This document shows, in pieces, positions 55,802 through 64,000 of a stretch of DNA of 64,000 bases (positions within the stretch are counted from its first letter, which is position 1; each line of letters begins with the position of its first letter). The DNA is from Phytohabitans maris (lineage in GTDB: Bacteria; Actinomycetota; Actinomycetes; Mycobacteriales; Micromonosporaceae): contig NZ_JAVHUY010000002.1 of NCBI RefSeq assembly GCF_031085175.1, forward strand, positions 62,001 through 126,000, written 5' to 3'. The notes under the pieces are model-generated. The model saw only the letters and a list, made by a program, of their open reading frames with translations. It ran no database searches and had not been told where the DNA came from. Position numbers and translations under genes: made by a program.

Positions 55802-56150
55802 TCAGCACCCTCTCAAGCAGTTCCATCCGCTCCTCATAGGCTTCGACCGGAGCGGCACTGTGCAGCGTCAGCAAGCCCTCCGCCACCATGTCGGCGACGA
55901 GCACCCGGGCAACGCCCAACGGGAGCCGGGTATAGGCCGCTATCTCCGCCAGCGACTGCGCACGGTTTTCGCAGACGGTGGCGATGCGGTGCTTGTCGTG
56001 GCCCGCGAACCGTGACTCCTGCACGGCGGCCGGGTCCGCCACGAGCACCGCCTCCAGGGCGATGTCGCGGCGTGGTTCGGTGCGCCCACGGGTGACCGCG
56101 TACGGCCGGACCAGCGCACCTCTCGGGTCTTCTCGTGGTTGGTCCACCAT
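55782..56150 (-). CDS. DUF742 protein (CvnC-type)
   Basis: The 122-residue protein reads VRPYAVTRGRTEPRRDIALE and has a winged-helix-like second half: SLAEIAAYTRLPLGVARVLV and ADMVAEGLLTLHSA. This is the DUF742 module of conservons (CvnC). Its partners are the GTPase and Roadblock proteins encoded on either side. ATG start; it follows the Roadblock gene by 57 bp and overlaps the GTPase gene by 20 bp. Confidence 0.9.
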   Translation of the reverse strand: MVDQPREDPRGALVRPYAVTRGRTEPRRDIALEAVLVADPAAVQESRFAGHDKHRIATVCENRAQSLAEIAAYTRLPLGVARVLVADMVAEGLLTLHSAAPVEAYEERMELLERVLSGLRRL

Positions 56151-56207
56151 GACGCGGTCACCTCCTTCCGTTGTCGTAGCGGCGGCACTGTCATTATCTA
56201 CTTAGGA

Positions 56208-56615
56208 CTAGCGGGTGACGGCCTCTCGGGTCGCCGGCGACAGGGCCGCACCGACCCGCTCGACGAGCAGCGCCATCTCGTACCCCACCTGACCCACGTC
56301 ACAGCTGCGCGCGGCCAGTACGGCCATCGACGAGCCGTCGCTGATCGACATGAGGAAGAGGTAGCCGCTGTCCATCTCGATGACCGTCTGGAGCACCCCA
56401 CCAGCGCTGAACATCCGCGAGGCGCCGTCGGTGAGGCTGACCACACCCGACGTGATCGCGGCGAGCTGGTCTGCCCGGTCGGCCGGCAGGTCCCGCGACG
56501 ACGCGAGGAGCAGGCCGTCGGCCGACACCGCGACGACGTGGGCGATCCCGGCCACGCTGTCGGCGAAGTTGCTGAGCAGCCAACCCATGTCCTGCATCGC
56601 TGCTGGCCTCGTCAT
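56208..56615 (-). CDS. Roadblock/LC7 protein (CvnB-type)
   Basis: The 135-residue protein reads DMGWLLSNFADSVAGIAHVV, then AVSADGLLLASSRDLPADRA and YLFLMSISDGSSMAVLAARS, a typical Roadblock/LC7 domain. In conservons this protein bridges the sensor kinase and the GTPase. The ATG at 56615 overlaps the kinase stop by one base. It is distinct from the four Roadblock-like proteins at 45-47 kb, being closer to the canonical family. Confidence 0.9.
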   Translation of the reverse strand: MTRPAAMQDMGWLLSNFADSVAGIAHVVAVSADGLLLASSRDLPADRADQLAAITSGVVSLTDGASRMFSAGGVLQTVIEMDSGYLFLMSISDGSSMAVLAARSCDVGQVGYEMALLVERVGAALSPATREAVTR

Positions 56616-59600
56616 CAACTGGTCTCCTTGGTAGAGGTGCTCCCGTTTTCCTGCATGCCGGCCGAGCGGCCCCGCTGCACGCCCCGGTGGTACGCGGAGA
56701 GCAGGCCGCGGACCTCGTCGGGCGTACGGCGGGCGCGCTCGCGGGTGGTCGAGGTGTCGACCCCACCAGGCACGAGCTGAGCCTGCGGAACGCGCTTGGG
56801 CAGGCCGGAACGCGTCTTGCCGCCGTTCACCGGCTCAGCGGCCCGCTCAGCGCGCCGCCAGCCCTCGTCAGCGGCCGTACGCCAGCTGTCTTCGGCGGCG
56901 CTGCGCGGGCGCGGCACGGCACCCGCGCCGGAGTCGCCACCCTGGGTGGCGGCGGGCGGGACCACCGGCGGCGCGTACGCGGCCGGAGGCGGCGCGGCCG
57001 CGGGCGGCGGCGTACGGCTCGGGAGTGAACCACCCCCGCCGAGGCCGGAGCCGCCGCCGAGCCCGCCGTTGCCGAGGCTCGGGCCGGTGGAGAGTCCGGA
57101 GGACCCGCCGGAGAGTCCCGAGGAGCCGCCGGAGAGTCCGGAAGAGCCGCTGGAAAGCCCGGACGACCCGGGGTAGCCCGACGAGCCGCCGGAGAGGCTG
57201 GAGGCGGCCGGTGCGCTGGACGACGTGTAGCTGCCGGTCGAGCTCGCCGCGGCGCTGGGTGCGGCGGCGCTGGGGCTCACCGTGGAGAAGATCTGCGTCG
57301 ACGCCTGGCCGTGCGACCGGAACCAGACCGCCTCCATCTCCCGGTAGATCGGAACCTCGCCGCCGTCGTCGGGGCGCGGCGAGACACCCGGTGAACCGGC
57401 GACCGGCCCGGCCGGCAGGCCGGAGGGGGGCAGCACGGCGGGCGTCATCGGGTGGGCGGTCGCCGGGATCGCGGCGTTCTGGCCGCGCTGCGGCAGCGAC
57501 GCGGGCTGGACGGTCGGGTACGCCACCGTGGGCGAACCCATGCCCTGCGGCTGGCCCAGCGTGCCGCCGGCCGACTGGCCGACCGTCGGGAACGCGCTGG
57601 TCGCGGCCGTCGCGTTGACCGGTACCGCGGACGTGTCCCAGGACGGTGTCTGGCTGCTCGGCCAGGGGTCGGAGAGCGTGGCGGCCGAGGAGCGCGCGGC
57701 CGGCTGCGACGACCACCCGCCGGACACCGGTCCGGCCGCGGCCGGGCTGGTCTCCACCGCGAGCGGCGAGCGCGGGCGGGTGAGCACCTGCTCGCGGGTA
57801 CGCGGCTTGGGCAGCACCACGATGCCGCTCGGCAGCGTCACCTGGGCCACCGTGCCGCCCTCGACGTTGGGGCGCAGCTCGACCCGGATGCCGTACCGGG
57901 AGGCGAGGCGACCGACGACCGCCAGACCCATCAGCCGGAACGCGGCCACGTCGACCGCGGGCGGCTGGCTGAGCCGGTGGTTGAGCGCCTCCAGCTGGTC
58001 TTCGGTGAGGCCCAGACCGCGGTCTTCGATCTGGATCAGCACGTAGTCGCGGATGCGCCGGGCGTCCGCGACGACCACCGTGTTGGGCGGCGAGAACCGG
58101 GTGGCGTTGTCGAGCAGCTCGGCGACGAGCCGGACCACGTCGTTGACCGCGTGCGCCGCGATCGAGATGTCGGTGTCGACGGTGCCGAACTCGATGCGGT
58201 TGTAGAGCTCCACCTCGGACTGGGCCGCGCGGAGCGCGTCGACCAGCAGCGCGTCGTCGCGCCGCGGCGCGGTGGAGTCGGCGCCCGCGAGCACCAGCAG
58301 GTTTTCGTCGTTGCGGCGCATTCGAGTGGCCAGGTGGTCCAGCTGGAAGAGCTGGGCCAGCCGCTTCGGGTCCTCCTCGCCGCGCTCGATCATGTCGAGC
58401 TCGCCGATCATGCGGTCGACCAGCGCCTGGCTTCGGCGGGCCAGGTTGAGGAACATCGCCGAGACGCTCGTCCGCAGCGCGGCCTGCTCGGCCGCGATCC
58501 GGACCGCCTCCCGGTGTACGACGTTGAACGCCTGGGCCACCTGACCGACCTCGTCGCGGTTGGGCAACCGGATCGCGTCGCGCACTTGTCGCACGATCTC
58601 GTCCGGCCCGCCCTCACCGATGCTGCGCACGTCGCGCAGCTGGGCGACGGCGTCGGGCAGGTCGCGGTTGGCCACCGCGAGCGCGCCTTCCCGGAGGCGG
58701 CGCAGCGAGCGGTTGAGCGAGCGGGCCAGGACCACGGCGAGCGCGACGGCGATGAAGAGCGTGATGAGCACGAGGATCGACTCGACGACCGCCTGGCGGA
58801 CCACGGCCGCCCGGACGTCGTCGGCCTCGGTGAGCGCCCGCTCCTCCAGCTTGACCTCGGCGAAGCGCATGAGGTCGACCACCGCGCCGATCGAGCGCTG
58901 AGCGTCGACGGCCTGTGTGGCGCCGGGCCGCTGGCCGACGGTGCGGGTCACCTCCGCCTCGCTGGACTGGGCCAGGTTGACCGCGTCGCCGGTGACCGTG
59001 GCGTCCGCGATGGCCTGCTGCTCACTGCTCGCGACCAGCTCGAACGCCTGCTGCGCGGACTCCTGGCTGGTGAGCGTGCTGAGGAACGAGTTGAGCTGCT
59101 CCTGGCCCAGGGCCTCGCCGCTGATCAGGGCGGCGTAGACGACCGCCTCCTCCTCGGCCTTGGCCGCCTTGGCCTTGGCGAACGCGGCGACCGCGCGCAA
59201 CTCTTCGGCCAGGTCACCCTCGCCGGCGAGCTGGCCGAGCACGTCGCCGTACGCCACGAGGTCGGTGAGGATGTTGCCGTAGCGGAGCACCGACTCGGCG
59301 ACCGAGCGCTGCTGGCGGGCGAGCATGTCCTGGCGGGTGATGTTGAGCGTGGCCAGGTGCTCGTCGATCCGGGCGAGCCGGGCCTCGACCGAGCCGGGCA
59401 CGTCGCCGATCGACTGCCGCTCGGCCGTGTACGCCGCGACCCGCTCGTCGGTGACGTTCACAGCCTGGTTGTAGAGGTCCTTGTAGTCGACCCTCTGCGC
59501 CCCCTGGGGCGGATCGGCCAGGTAGACCGCGGCGGCCATCCGCTCCTTGTGCAGATCCTGCGTCAACGCCGAGACGTTGGCGGACAGAGAGGTCAGATCG

Positions 59601-59803
59601 CGAATCAGGCTCGCGTCGAGGGCGTCGCGACCGACGTCGACCAGCCGGACCGTGGCGAGCGCGAGCACCGCCGCGACCGGCACGACGAGGATGAGCGCCA
59701 GCTTGGACCTGATCCGCGCGTCACGCAGGCGCGGAAACCAACGGCGCGCAGCACGGCGGGCCTGCGCACCTTTTTCGGGCAGGGTCGTAGGTCCCGTGCT
59801 CAC
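56615..59803 (-). CDS. Conservon sensor histidine kinase with nitrate-sensing NIT domain (CvnA-type)
   Basis: The 1062-residue protein has a first membrane segment (about 33-53), a long extracytoplasmic NIT-type sensing domain (about 55-335; LTQDLHKERMAAAVYLADPP), a second membrane segment (about 340-360), a HAMP region, an AAEQAALRTSVSAMF helix and an ATPase domain (VAELLDNATRFSPPNTVVV, EDRGLGLTEDQL). A classical phospho-accepting histidine is not evident, as is common in CvnA. The C-terminal 400 residues are low-complexity Pro/Ser/Gly, including SSGLSGG repeats. It starts the conservon operon. A NIT domain so close to the nitrate genes suggests a nitrogen link. Confidence 0.88.
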   Translation of the reverse strand: MSTGPTTLPEKGAQARRAARRWFPRLRDARIRSKLALILVVPVAAVLALATVRLVDVGRDALDASLIRDLTSLSANVSALTQDLHKERMAAAVYLADPPQGAQRVDYKDLYNQAVNVTDERVAAYTAERQSIGDVPGSVEARLARIDEHLATLNITRQDMLARQQRSVAESVLRYGNILTDLVAYGDVLGQLAGEGDLAEELRAVAAFAKAKAAKAEEEAVVYAALISGEALGQEQLNSFLSTLTSQESAQQAFELVASSEQQAIADATVTGDAVNLAQSSEAEVTRTVGQRPGATQAVDAQRSIGAVVDLMRFAEVKLEERALTEADDVRAAVVRQAVVESILVLITLFIAVALAVVLARSLNRSLRRLREGALAVANRDLPDAVAQLRDVRSIGEGGPDEIVRQVRDAIRLPNRDEVGQVAQAFNVVHREAVRIAAEQAALRTSVSAMFLNLARRSQALVDRMIGELDMIERGEEDPKRLAQLFQLDHLATRMRRNDENLLVLAGADSTAPRRDDALLVDALRAAQSEVELYNRIEFGTVDTDISIAAHAVNDVVRLVAELLDNATRFSPPNTVVVADARRIRDYVLIQIEDRGLGLTEDQLEALNHRLSQPPAVDVAAFRLMGLAVVGRLASRYGIRVELRPNVEGGTVAQVTLPSGIVVLPKPRTREQVLTRPRSPLAVETSPAAAGPVSGGWSSQPAARSSAATLSDPWPSSQTPSWDTSAVPVNATAATSAFPTVGQSAGGTLGQPQGMGSPTVAYPTVQPASLPQRGQNAAIPATAHPMTPAVLPPSGLPAGPVAGSPGVSPRPDDGGEVPIYREMEAVWFRSHGQASTQIFSTVSPSAAAPSAAASSTGSYTSSSAPAASSLSGGSSGYPGSSGLSSGSSGLSGGSSGLSGGSSGLSTGPSLGNGGLGGGSGLGGGGSLPSRTPPPAAAPPPAAYAPPVVPPAATQGGDSGAGAVPRPRSAAEDSWRTAADEGWRRAERAAEPVNGGKTRSGLPKRVPQAQLVPGGVDTSTTRERARRTPDEVRGLLSAYHRGVQRGRSAGMQENGSTSTKETS
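57089..57172. repeat. 21-nt tandem repeat (four units) in the sensor kinase gene
   Basis: Four units of 21 bp, based on GGAGAGTCCGGAGGACCCGC, encode SSGLSGG heptads in the minus-strand frame. The units differ by a few bases. The repeat sits in the disordered C-terminal region. Confidence 0.8.
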
Positions 59804-60273
59804 GACATCGCCTCCGTCGTCGTCTCCGCGTGCGACCCGCTCGACCGACGCCTGGGTGCATCGGTTGGCGCCGCACGCGGCACGGCCGCGATTTCACCAG
59901 AAACGGCACCCACTTGGGAAGCCTCAGTCCGGCAGGAAACGGTCGCACCATCCCCAATACAAACTCCGCGCACTCCGCCCCTTCCCAGAAATGTGCCCCT
60001 GACCTGCACAAACAGCAGTCTGTAAGGCATTGATGTCAATAAAGTTAACGGGTGCAAACTTCTTCGCAAACCACTATGTGGGATAGCTGTCCCGTGGAAC
60101 AGGTACTCTCCCGCTTGACCCTGGCGTCCGCCGTTGGCATGGTTTTCCAGGTTCGAACGACTGCGCGTTCACACCGTACGGCAGGCCGGTCCGCGTCGCT
60201 CCACAGGGGACGGACAGCGGTCTCCAGCCCTTAAAACACCAGCTCTGCTGGGCCGTCCACATGGAGGACCACA
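59804..60273. other. Divergent intergenic region with a possible kinase promoter
   Basis: This 470-bp stretch separates the leftward conservon from the rightward solute-binding gene. It is AT-richer than average around 59950-60060. On the minus strand TTGACA (60039-60034) is followed after about 17 bp by a weak GCTGTT; on the plus strand TTGACC occurs near 60115. No coding frame with family features was found. ATGGAGG at 60261 provides the ribosome site for the next gene. Confidence 0.5.
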
Positions 60274-61443
60274 TTGAGGCCCATACGCTCCGTGACGCTG
60301 TCTGCGCTCACCGCAGCCGCGCTGGTTCTGTCGGCGTCCGCCTGCCAATCGGGCGAGGACGCGGGAGACGTCGAGGAAGTCATCATCGGCGCCGACCTTG
60401 AGCTGTCCGGGCCCACAGCGGCCATCGGAGAGGCGTACCGGCGCGCTCTCGAGCTGAAAATCAGCCAGGTCAACGACTCCGGCATCCTCGGCAACCGAAA
60501 GCTCCGGCTGGACCCGAAGGACAACCGCTCCGACTCCAGCCGGTCCCTGACCAACGTGGGAGCGTTCGCAAACAACCCCAATGTCGCGGCGGTCGTCATG
60601 GGCACCTGCGCCGAGTGCGTCGAGCGGGTGGCGGAGACCGTCAAGGACCGGCGGGTACCCACCATCGCGCTGGCCCCGGCCGGCGGCGTCGTGGCACCGG
60701 TGAAGGACCGGCAGTGGGTCTTCAAGATCGGGCCGAACGCGGCCGACAACGCCGCCGCGCTCGCCCGCGAGATCAACGCCGCCAAGAAGAAGCGGGTCGG
60801 CCTGCTCTACACCAACGACCTGTACGGCAAGGAGGGCCTGGCCGCCATCCGCGGCGCGCTGGGCGAGTCGAACGTGACGGCCACGGCCGTCCGCCCCACC
60901 GACACCGACGTGAGCCAGGCGATGGAGACACTCCTGGCGGAAAGCGCCGAGCCGGTCGAGGCGATCGTCGTGTGGACGTTCGCCGAGCAGGCGGCGCTGG
61001 CGGCGGCGAGCGCGCAGCAGGCCGGCTTCAAGGGCCCGATCTACTTCGACGGGGCGGCCGCCGGCGACCTCTTCCTCGCCGGCCAGAAGGCCACCAACGG
61101 CGCCACGATGGTCTTCACCCAGACGATGGTCATCGACGACGTCATCGCCACCACGCCAGCCACGGCGGCCCGCAAGCAGTGGTTCCGTGACTACACCGCC
61201 AAGTACGGCAGCTACTACGGCTTCTCGTCCTTCGCCGCCGACGCGGTCCAGATGGTCGCCAACGCGTTGCAGCAAAGCTCCACGGTGAGCCGCGACAGCA
61301 TCCGGTCCATTGTGGAGACGTCACAGTTCGACGGGTTGTCCGGGCCGATCCGGATCACCCCGGACAACCATTCCGGCCTGATGCCGCAGGCACTCACCGT
61401 GCTCGTGGCCCGCAACGGCCGCTGGCGGCTGGCCACCGGCTGA
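60274..61443 (+). CDS. Branched-chain-amino-acid-type ABC substrate-binding lipoprotein
   Basis: The 389-residue protein has a TTG start with GGAGG 6 nt upstream and a lipoprotein signal ending LVLSASAC at Cys24. It belongs to the Peripla_BP_6 (LivJ) type: IGADLELSGPTAAIGEAYRR, VGLLYTNDLYGKEGLAAIRG, PIYFDGAAAGDLFLAG. No permease or ATPase of the Liv type follows, so it may serve a remote transporter or work with the adjacent conservon sensor; that is context only. It is divergent from the conservon and ends at a bidirectional hairpin. Confidence 0.82.
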   Translation: MRPIRSVTLSALTAAALVLSASACQSGEDAGDVEEVIIGADLELSGPTAAIGEAYRRALELKISQVNDSGILGNRKLRLDPKDNRSDSSRSLTNVGAFANNPNVAAVVMGTCAECVERVAETVKDRRVPTIALAPAGGVVAPVKDRQWVFKIGPNAADNAAALAREINAAKKKRVGLLYTNDLYGKEGLAAIRGALGESNVTATAVRPTDTDVSQAMETLLAESAEPVEAIVVWTFAEQAALAAASAQQAGFKGPIYFDGAAAGDLFLAGQKATNGATMVFTQTMVIDDVIATTPATAARKQWFRDYTAKYGSYYGFSSFAADAVQMVANALQQSSTVSRDSIRSIVETSQFDGLSGPIRITPDNHSGLMPQALTVLVARNGRWRLATG

Positions 61444-61453
61444 AAACCCATCT

Positions 61454-61484
61454 GGTACGGCGCCGGCACCGCCGGCGCCGTACC
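61454..61484. terminator. Bidirectional terminator hairpin
   Basis: GGTACGGCGCCGGC and GCCGGCGCCGTACC are perfect 14-nt complements around ACC. It lies between the convergent substrate-binding gene and permease gene, within 20 bp of both stops. Confidence 0.8.
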
Positions 61485-61501
61485 GGGCGATCCTTCGGGG
61501 T

Positions 61502-62326
61502 TCAGCGGTCGGTGGTGGCGCGCACCCACGGAAGCAGCAGGCGCTCCAGGCCGACCAGCAGGTAGTAGAACACGATCGTCGTGGCGGCGATCAGGACGAA
61601 TGCGGCGAAGGCCGTCGCCGACATCCCCTGGCCCAGCGTCTGCACGATGATCGAGCCGAGGCCTGGCCGCTCCGCGTCACCGGCCTGGAACTCGCCGATG
61701 ATCGCGCCCACCGCGGCCAGCGGCAGCGCCAGCTTGAGGCCGACGAAGACCTGCGGCAGCGCGGCGGGCAGCCGAACCTTGAGAAACATCTTGGCGCGCG
61801 ACGCGTCGAGCGACCGCGCCATCTCGGCGAGCTCCGCCGGCGTACGGGTCAGCCCCGTCACCGTGGAGAGCACGACCGGGAAGAAACACATCACGAAAAT
61901 CATGAACTGGATGGGCGGCTGGCCCCAGCCGAGCCAGGCGACCAGCATCGGCCCGAAGGCGATCTTCGGCACCGCGTTGACGGCCACCAGCAGCGGCGAG
62001 AACATCCGCTCCAGCAGCGCCGAGCTGGCCAGCACCAGTCCGATCAGGAAGCCGACGACCGAGGAGACGATGAAGCCCACCAGCGTCTCCAGGGAGGTCA
62101 CCAGCATGCCCTCGAGGATGAACTCCCGATTGTCGAAGAAGCCGCGCACCACGTCCTGTGGCGGCGGCAGCACGACCGGGTGGGCCAGGCCGAACACGCT
62201 GGTGATGAGCCACCAGGTGAAGACCGTCACGGCGAAGCCGGCGATGGGATAGACGAAGACCGGCATCCGTATCTGGGACCGGTCGGCGACCGCGACGGGC
62301 GGCGCGGCGACGGACGTCTCGCTCAT
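61502..62326 (-). CDS. ABC transporter permease (SsuC/ThiX type)
   Basis: The 274-residue permease has about six membrane segments and a BPD_transp_1 domain; the EAA-like loop is MARSLDASRAKMFLKVRLPA followed by ALPQVFVGLKLALPLAAVGA. It matches the SsuC/TauC/ThiX group that carries sulfonates, nitrate or pyrimidines. The ATG at 62326 follows AGGAG. It lies 75 bp downstream of its binding-protein gene. No ATPase gene is found in this operon. Confidence 0.85.
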   Translation of the reverse strand: MSETSVAAPPVAVADRSQIRMPVFVYPIAGFAVTVFTWWLITSVFGLAHPVVLPPPQDVVRGFFDNREFILEGMLVTSLETLVGFIVSSVVGFLIGLVLASSALLERMFSPLLVAVNAVPKIAFGPMLVAWLGWGQPPIQFMIFVMCFFPVVLSTVTGLTRTPAELAEMARSLDASRAKMFLKVRLPAALPQVFVGLKLALPLAAVGAIIGEFQAGDAERPGLGSIIVQTLGQGMSATAFAAFVLIAATTIVFYYLLVGLERLLLPWVRATTDR

Positions 62327-62401
62327 TTTGTCTGGCTCCTTGCGCGTCTGTTCGGGTGTGGTGGCCCGGCCGGCCACCACACCCGTCGCTCTCCTAGCGA
62401 A

Positions 62402-63427
62402 TCAGACCTTCGGCAGCAGGTCGACGGAGATGATCTGCTCCGGCGTGATGCCCTGCGGGAGCTGACCCGCGCCCTGCAGGATCGCGATGCTCCGGGCCAC
62501 CCGCTGGGTGTCGATCGTGCCAATCTTCTCGCCGCTGCCCGCGGAGCGGACGAACGAGGCCATCAGCTCGAGCTCGGCCTTGGCGGCCGCGGGGTTCGCC
62601 GTGTTGTCCTTGCTCTGCAGGATCTTCCCGGCCTCCTCCGGGTTGGCCAGCGAGTACTCCAAGCCCTTGAGCAGCGCCTGGGTGAACCGCTTGACCTCCT
62701 CCGGCTTCTCCTTGGCGTTCTTGGTCGAGGTGATCAGCACGTTGCCGTACAGGTCGGTCAGGTAGTCGCTGTACGGCAGGAAGGTCGGCGTCTTCTTGGT
62801 CACCGCCTCGATCGTCGGCCGGCCGACCACGAACTGGCCGATGCCGTCGACCTTGCCCGAGCCGAGCGTGGCGATCAGCGTCGCGGCCTCGCCGTCCTGC
62901 CACTTCACCTTGTTGTAATCGACGTTCGCCAGCTTCGCGTACGTCGGGAACAGGTTGCGCACGACGGAGCCGGGAGTGTCGGCGAGGGTCTTGCCCTCCA
63001 GGTCCTTCGGCGTGGTGATCTTCTTGTCCGACGTGGACGCGATGGCGGCCATCGTGCGCTGCTGGATCGCGGCGACCGCGGTGAAGTCCTTCGTGCCCTT
63101 GCCGAACGTGAGCAGGCCACCAGTCAGGTCGATCGGGGTGTAGTCGGCCTTACCGGAAACGATGGTGGTGATGTTTCCGCCGGTACCCTGACCTTTCTGG
63201 ATAGTCACGTCAAAGCCGGCTTCACGGAAGAAACCCTTTTCAAGTGCGACCCAGCCATACGCGTCACGACCGAAGTTGCCGAACGACGTGAGGTACGTCA
63301 CCTTTGCCAGTTCACCGCCGGAGCCGGCGTTGGTGGTGTCTTCAGGTTCGTCGGAGCTGCAACCGGTCACGACGGCCAGAGCCGTGGCCAGGGCGGCTAC
63401 CGCGAACGTACGGGTAACCCTTCTCAT
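62402..63427 (-). CDS. NMT1/SsuA-type ABC substrate-binding lipoprotein
   Basis: The 341-residue protein has a lipoprotein signal ending VVTGC at Cys23. The NMT1/THI5-like fold shows in YLTSFGNFGRDAYGWVALEK, GFFREAGFDVTIQKGQGTGG, VSGKADYTPIDLTGG and GQFVVGRPTIEAVTKK. The group binds thiamine precursors, sulfonates or nitrate; the ligand cannot be told here. ATG start after GGAAGGAATC. It is followed by the permease gene 75 bp downstream, with no ATPase gene between or after. Confidence 0.85.
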   Translation of the reverse strand: MRRVTRTFAVAALATALAVVTGCSSDEPEDTTNAGSGGELAKVTYLTSFGNFGRDAYGWVALEKGFFREAGFDVTIQKGQGTGGNITTIVSGKADYTPIDLTGGLLTFGKGTKDFTAVAAIQQRTMAAIASTSDKKITTPKDLEGKTLADTPGSVVRNLFPTYAKLANVDYNKVKWQDGEAATLIATLGSGKVDGIGQFVVGRPTIEAVTKKTPTFLPYSDYLTDLYGNVLITSTKNAKEKPEEVKRFTQALLKGLEYSLANPEEAGKILQSKDNTANPAAAKAELELMASFVRSAGSGEKIGTIDTQRVARSIAILQGAGQLPQGITPEQIISVDLLPKV

Positions 63428-63656
63428 GAACAGATTCCTTCCAACTGGAGGGGGCGTTGGAGCGACGGCGTCGAGATCGAGGGGTGACCACGAAGCCGGT
63501 CATGAATGTCGCGCCACAGCGTAGGCGAAAGCCCGGTTTGCGACGCAAGGCGTATCGGGTTACGAACCGATCCCGGCTGGGGTATCGCGGCGTAACAGGA
63601 TCCGGCTAACCTGACCGCGACCAATCACCCCCATCACCTTGAGACAGGCGGTTACT

Positions 63657-64000
63657 GTGCGGGTCTGCGTCTTCACAGAGCCACACCGCGGCGCGACGTA
63701 CGAGGATCAGCTGCGCCTCGCCCGGCTCGCCGAGGACGCCGGCTTCGAGGGCTACCTGCGCGCCGATCACTACCAGGCGATGGGGCTCGAGTCCGGGCTC
63801 CCCGGGCCCACCGACGCCTGGATCACGCTGGCCGGACTCGCCCGCGAGACGTCCCGCATCCGGCTCGGCACGCTGGTCACGTCGGTGACGTTCCGGCTGC
63901 CCGCACCGCTCGCGATCGCCGTGGCCCAGGTCGACCAGATGAGCGGCGGCCGCGTCGAGCTCGGCATGGGCACGGGGTGGTACCAGCGCGAGCACGTCTC
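63657..64000 (+). CDS. LLM-class flavin (F420-dependent type) oxidoreductase, 3' end outside window
   Basis: The fragment encodes 114 residues from a GTG start: VRVCVFTEPHRGATYEDQLR, ARLAEDAGFEGYLRADHYQA, then RIRLGTLVTSVTFRLPAPLA and SGGRVELGMGTGWYQREH. The TIM-barrel start, TSV/LGT strand and GGR.ELGMGTGW motif identify the luciferase-like monooxygenase family, with the F420-dependent branch likely in actinomycetes. The substrate is unknown. The gene continues past the right edge, and no ribosome site is obvious before the GTG. Confidence 0.85.
   Translation, partial: MRVCVFTEPHRGATYEDQLRLARLAEDAGFEGYLRADHYQAMGLESGLPGPTDAWITLAGLARETSRIRLGTLVTSVTFRLPAPLAIAVAQVDQMSGGRVELGMGTGWYQREHV

Noticed and set aside
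57089-57172. CRISPR-like array in the kinase gene
   Set aside because: The units are contiguous 21-mers without spacers and encode a heptad repeat in frame.
63428-63656. Thiamine or other riboswitch before the NMT1-type binding protein gene
   Set aside because: No TPP-box (CUGAGA-type) or other aptamer core was seen on the minus-strand leader.

Overview
The window is high-GC, densely packed chromosomal DNA from an actinomycete. GTG and TTG starts are common and many genes overlap as ATGA or GTGA. WhiB, a BldM-type regulator, a GuaB3 paralogue, a conservon and DUF5319/DUF1707/DUF1918 proteins all point to Actinomycetota. Micromonosporaceae fits best, but that is an inference from gene style and repeat types. 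No tRNA, rRNA, CRISPR array, prophage or complete insertion sequence was seen.

The backbone is a conserved locus that I recall in the same order from Mycobacterium tuberculosis: choD, guaB3, guaB, DUF5319, whiB3, groEL1, groES, then tsaD, rimI, tsaB, tsaE, alr, and further on glmS, glmM, rpsI, rplM. Here it is split by islands. The left part (1-11.5 kb) carries the purine genes, two developmental-type regulators and the CIRCE-controlled chaperonin genes. An island at 11.5-27 kb holds a THUMP-like methyltransferase, a DUF559 protein, YbaK, a xylose-type ABC importer with a ROK regulator, a heterodimeric ABC exporter, an atypical membrane kinase and a VWA/solute-binding protein. The tRNA t6A genes, uracil-DNA glycosylase, a hydrolase, alr, nnr, acpS, glmS, glmM and the two ribosomal protein genes run leftward from 42.3 to 27.2 kb. 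They are interrupted by an unexplained two-gene pair at 29.8-30.6 kb and by an MmpS-like gene and an aminotransferase gene at 38-40 kb.

The right part is accessory and nitrogen-related. It holds a NarK-type transporter, a toxin-antitoxin pair, a four-gene array of Roadblock/LC7-like proteins, and an assimilatory nitrate/nitrite reduction operon (nitrate reductase, FAD/BFD oxidoreductase, nirB, nirD, NnaR-like regulator) behind a candidate GlnR box. A MITE-like element is inserted exactly at the stop codon of the last gene of that operon. A conservon follows (NIT-domain sensor kinase, Roadblock protein, DUF742 protein, GTPase), then two solute-binding proteins, a permease and the start of an LLM-family flavin oxidoreductase.

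The most unusual observations are these: four tandem Roadblock paralogues without a GTPase; a roughly 75-nt structured repeat found just 3' of three transcription units in the same relative orientation; an in-frame 102-nt repeat insertion in the aminotransferase gene, whose frame then has no stop until deep inside the antisense of glmM; the MITE; and an ABC exporter with one thoroughly degenerate nucleotide site.
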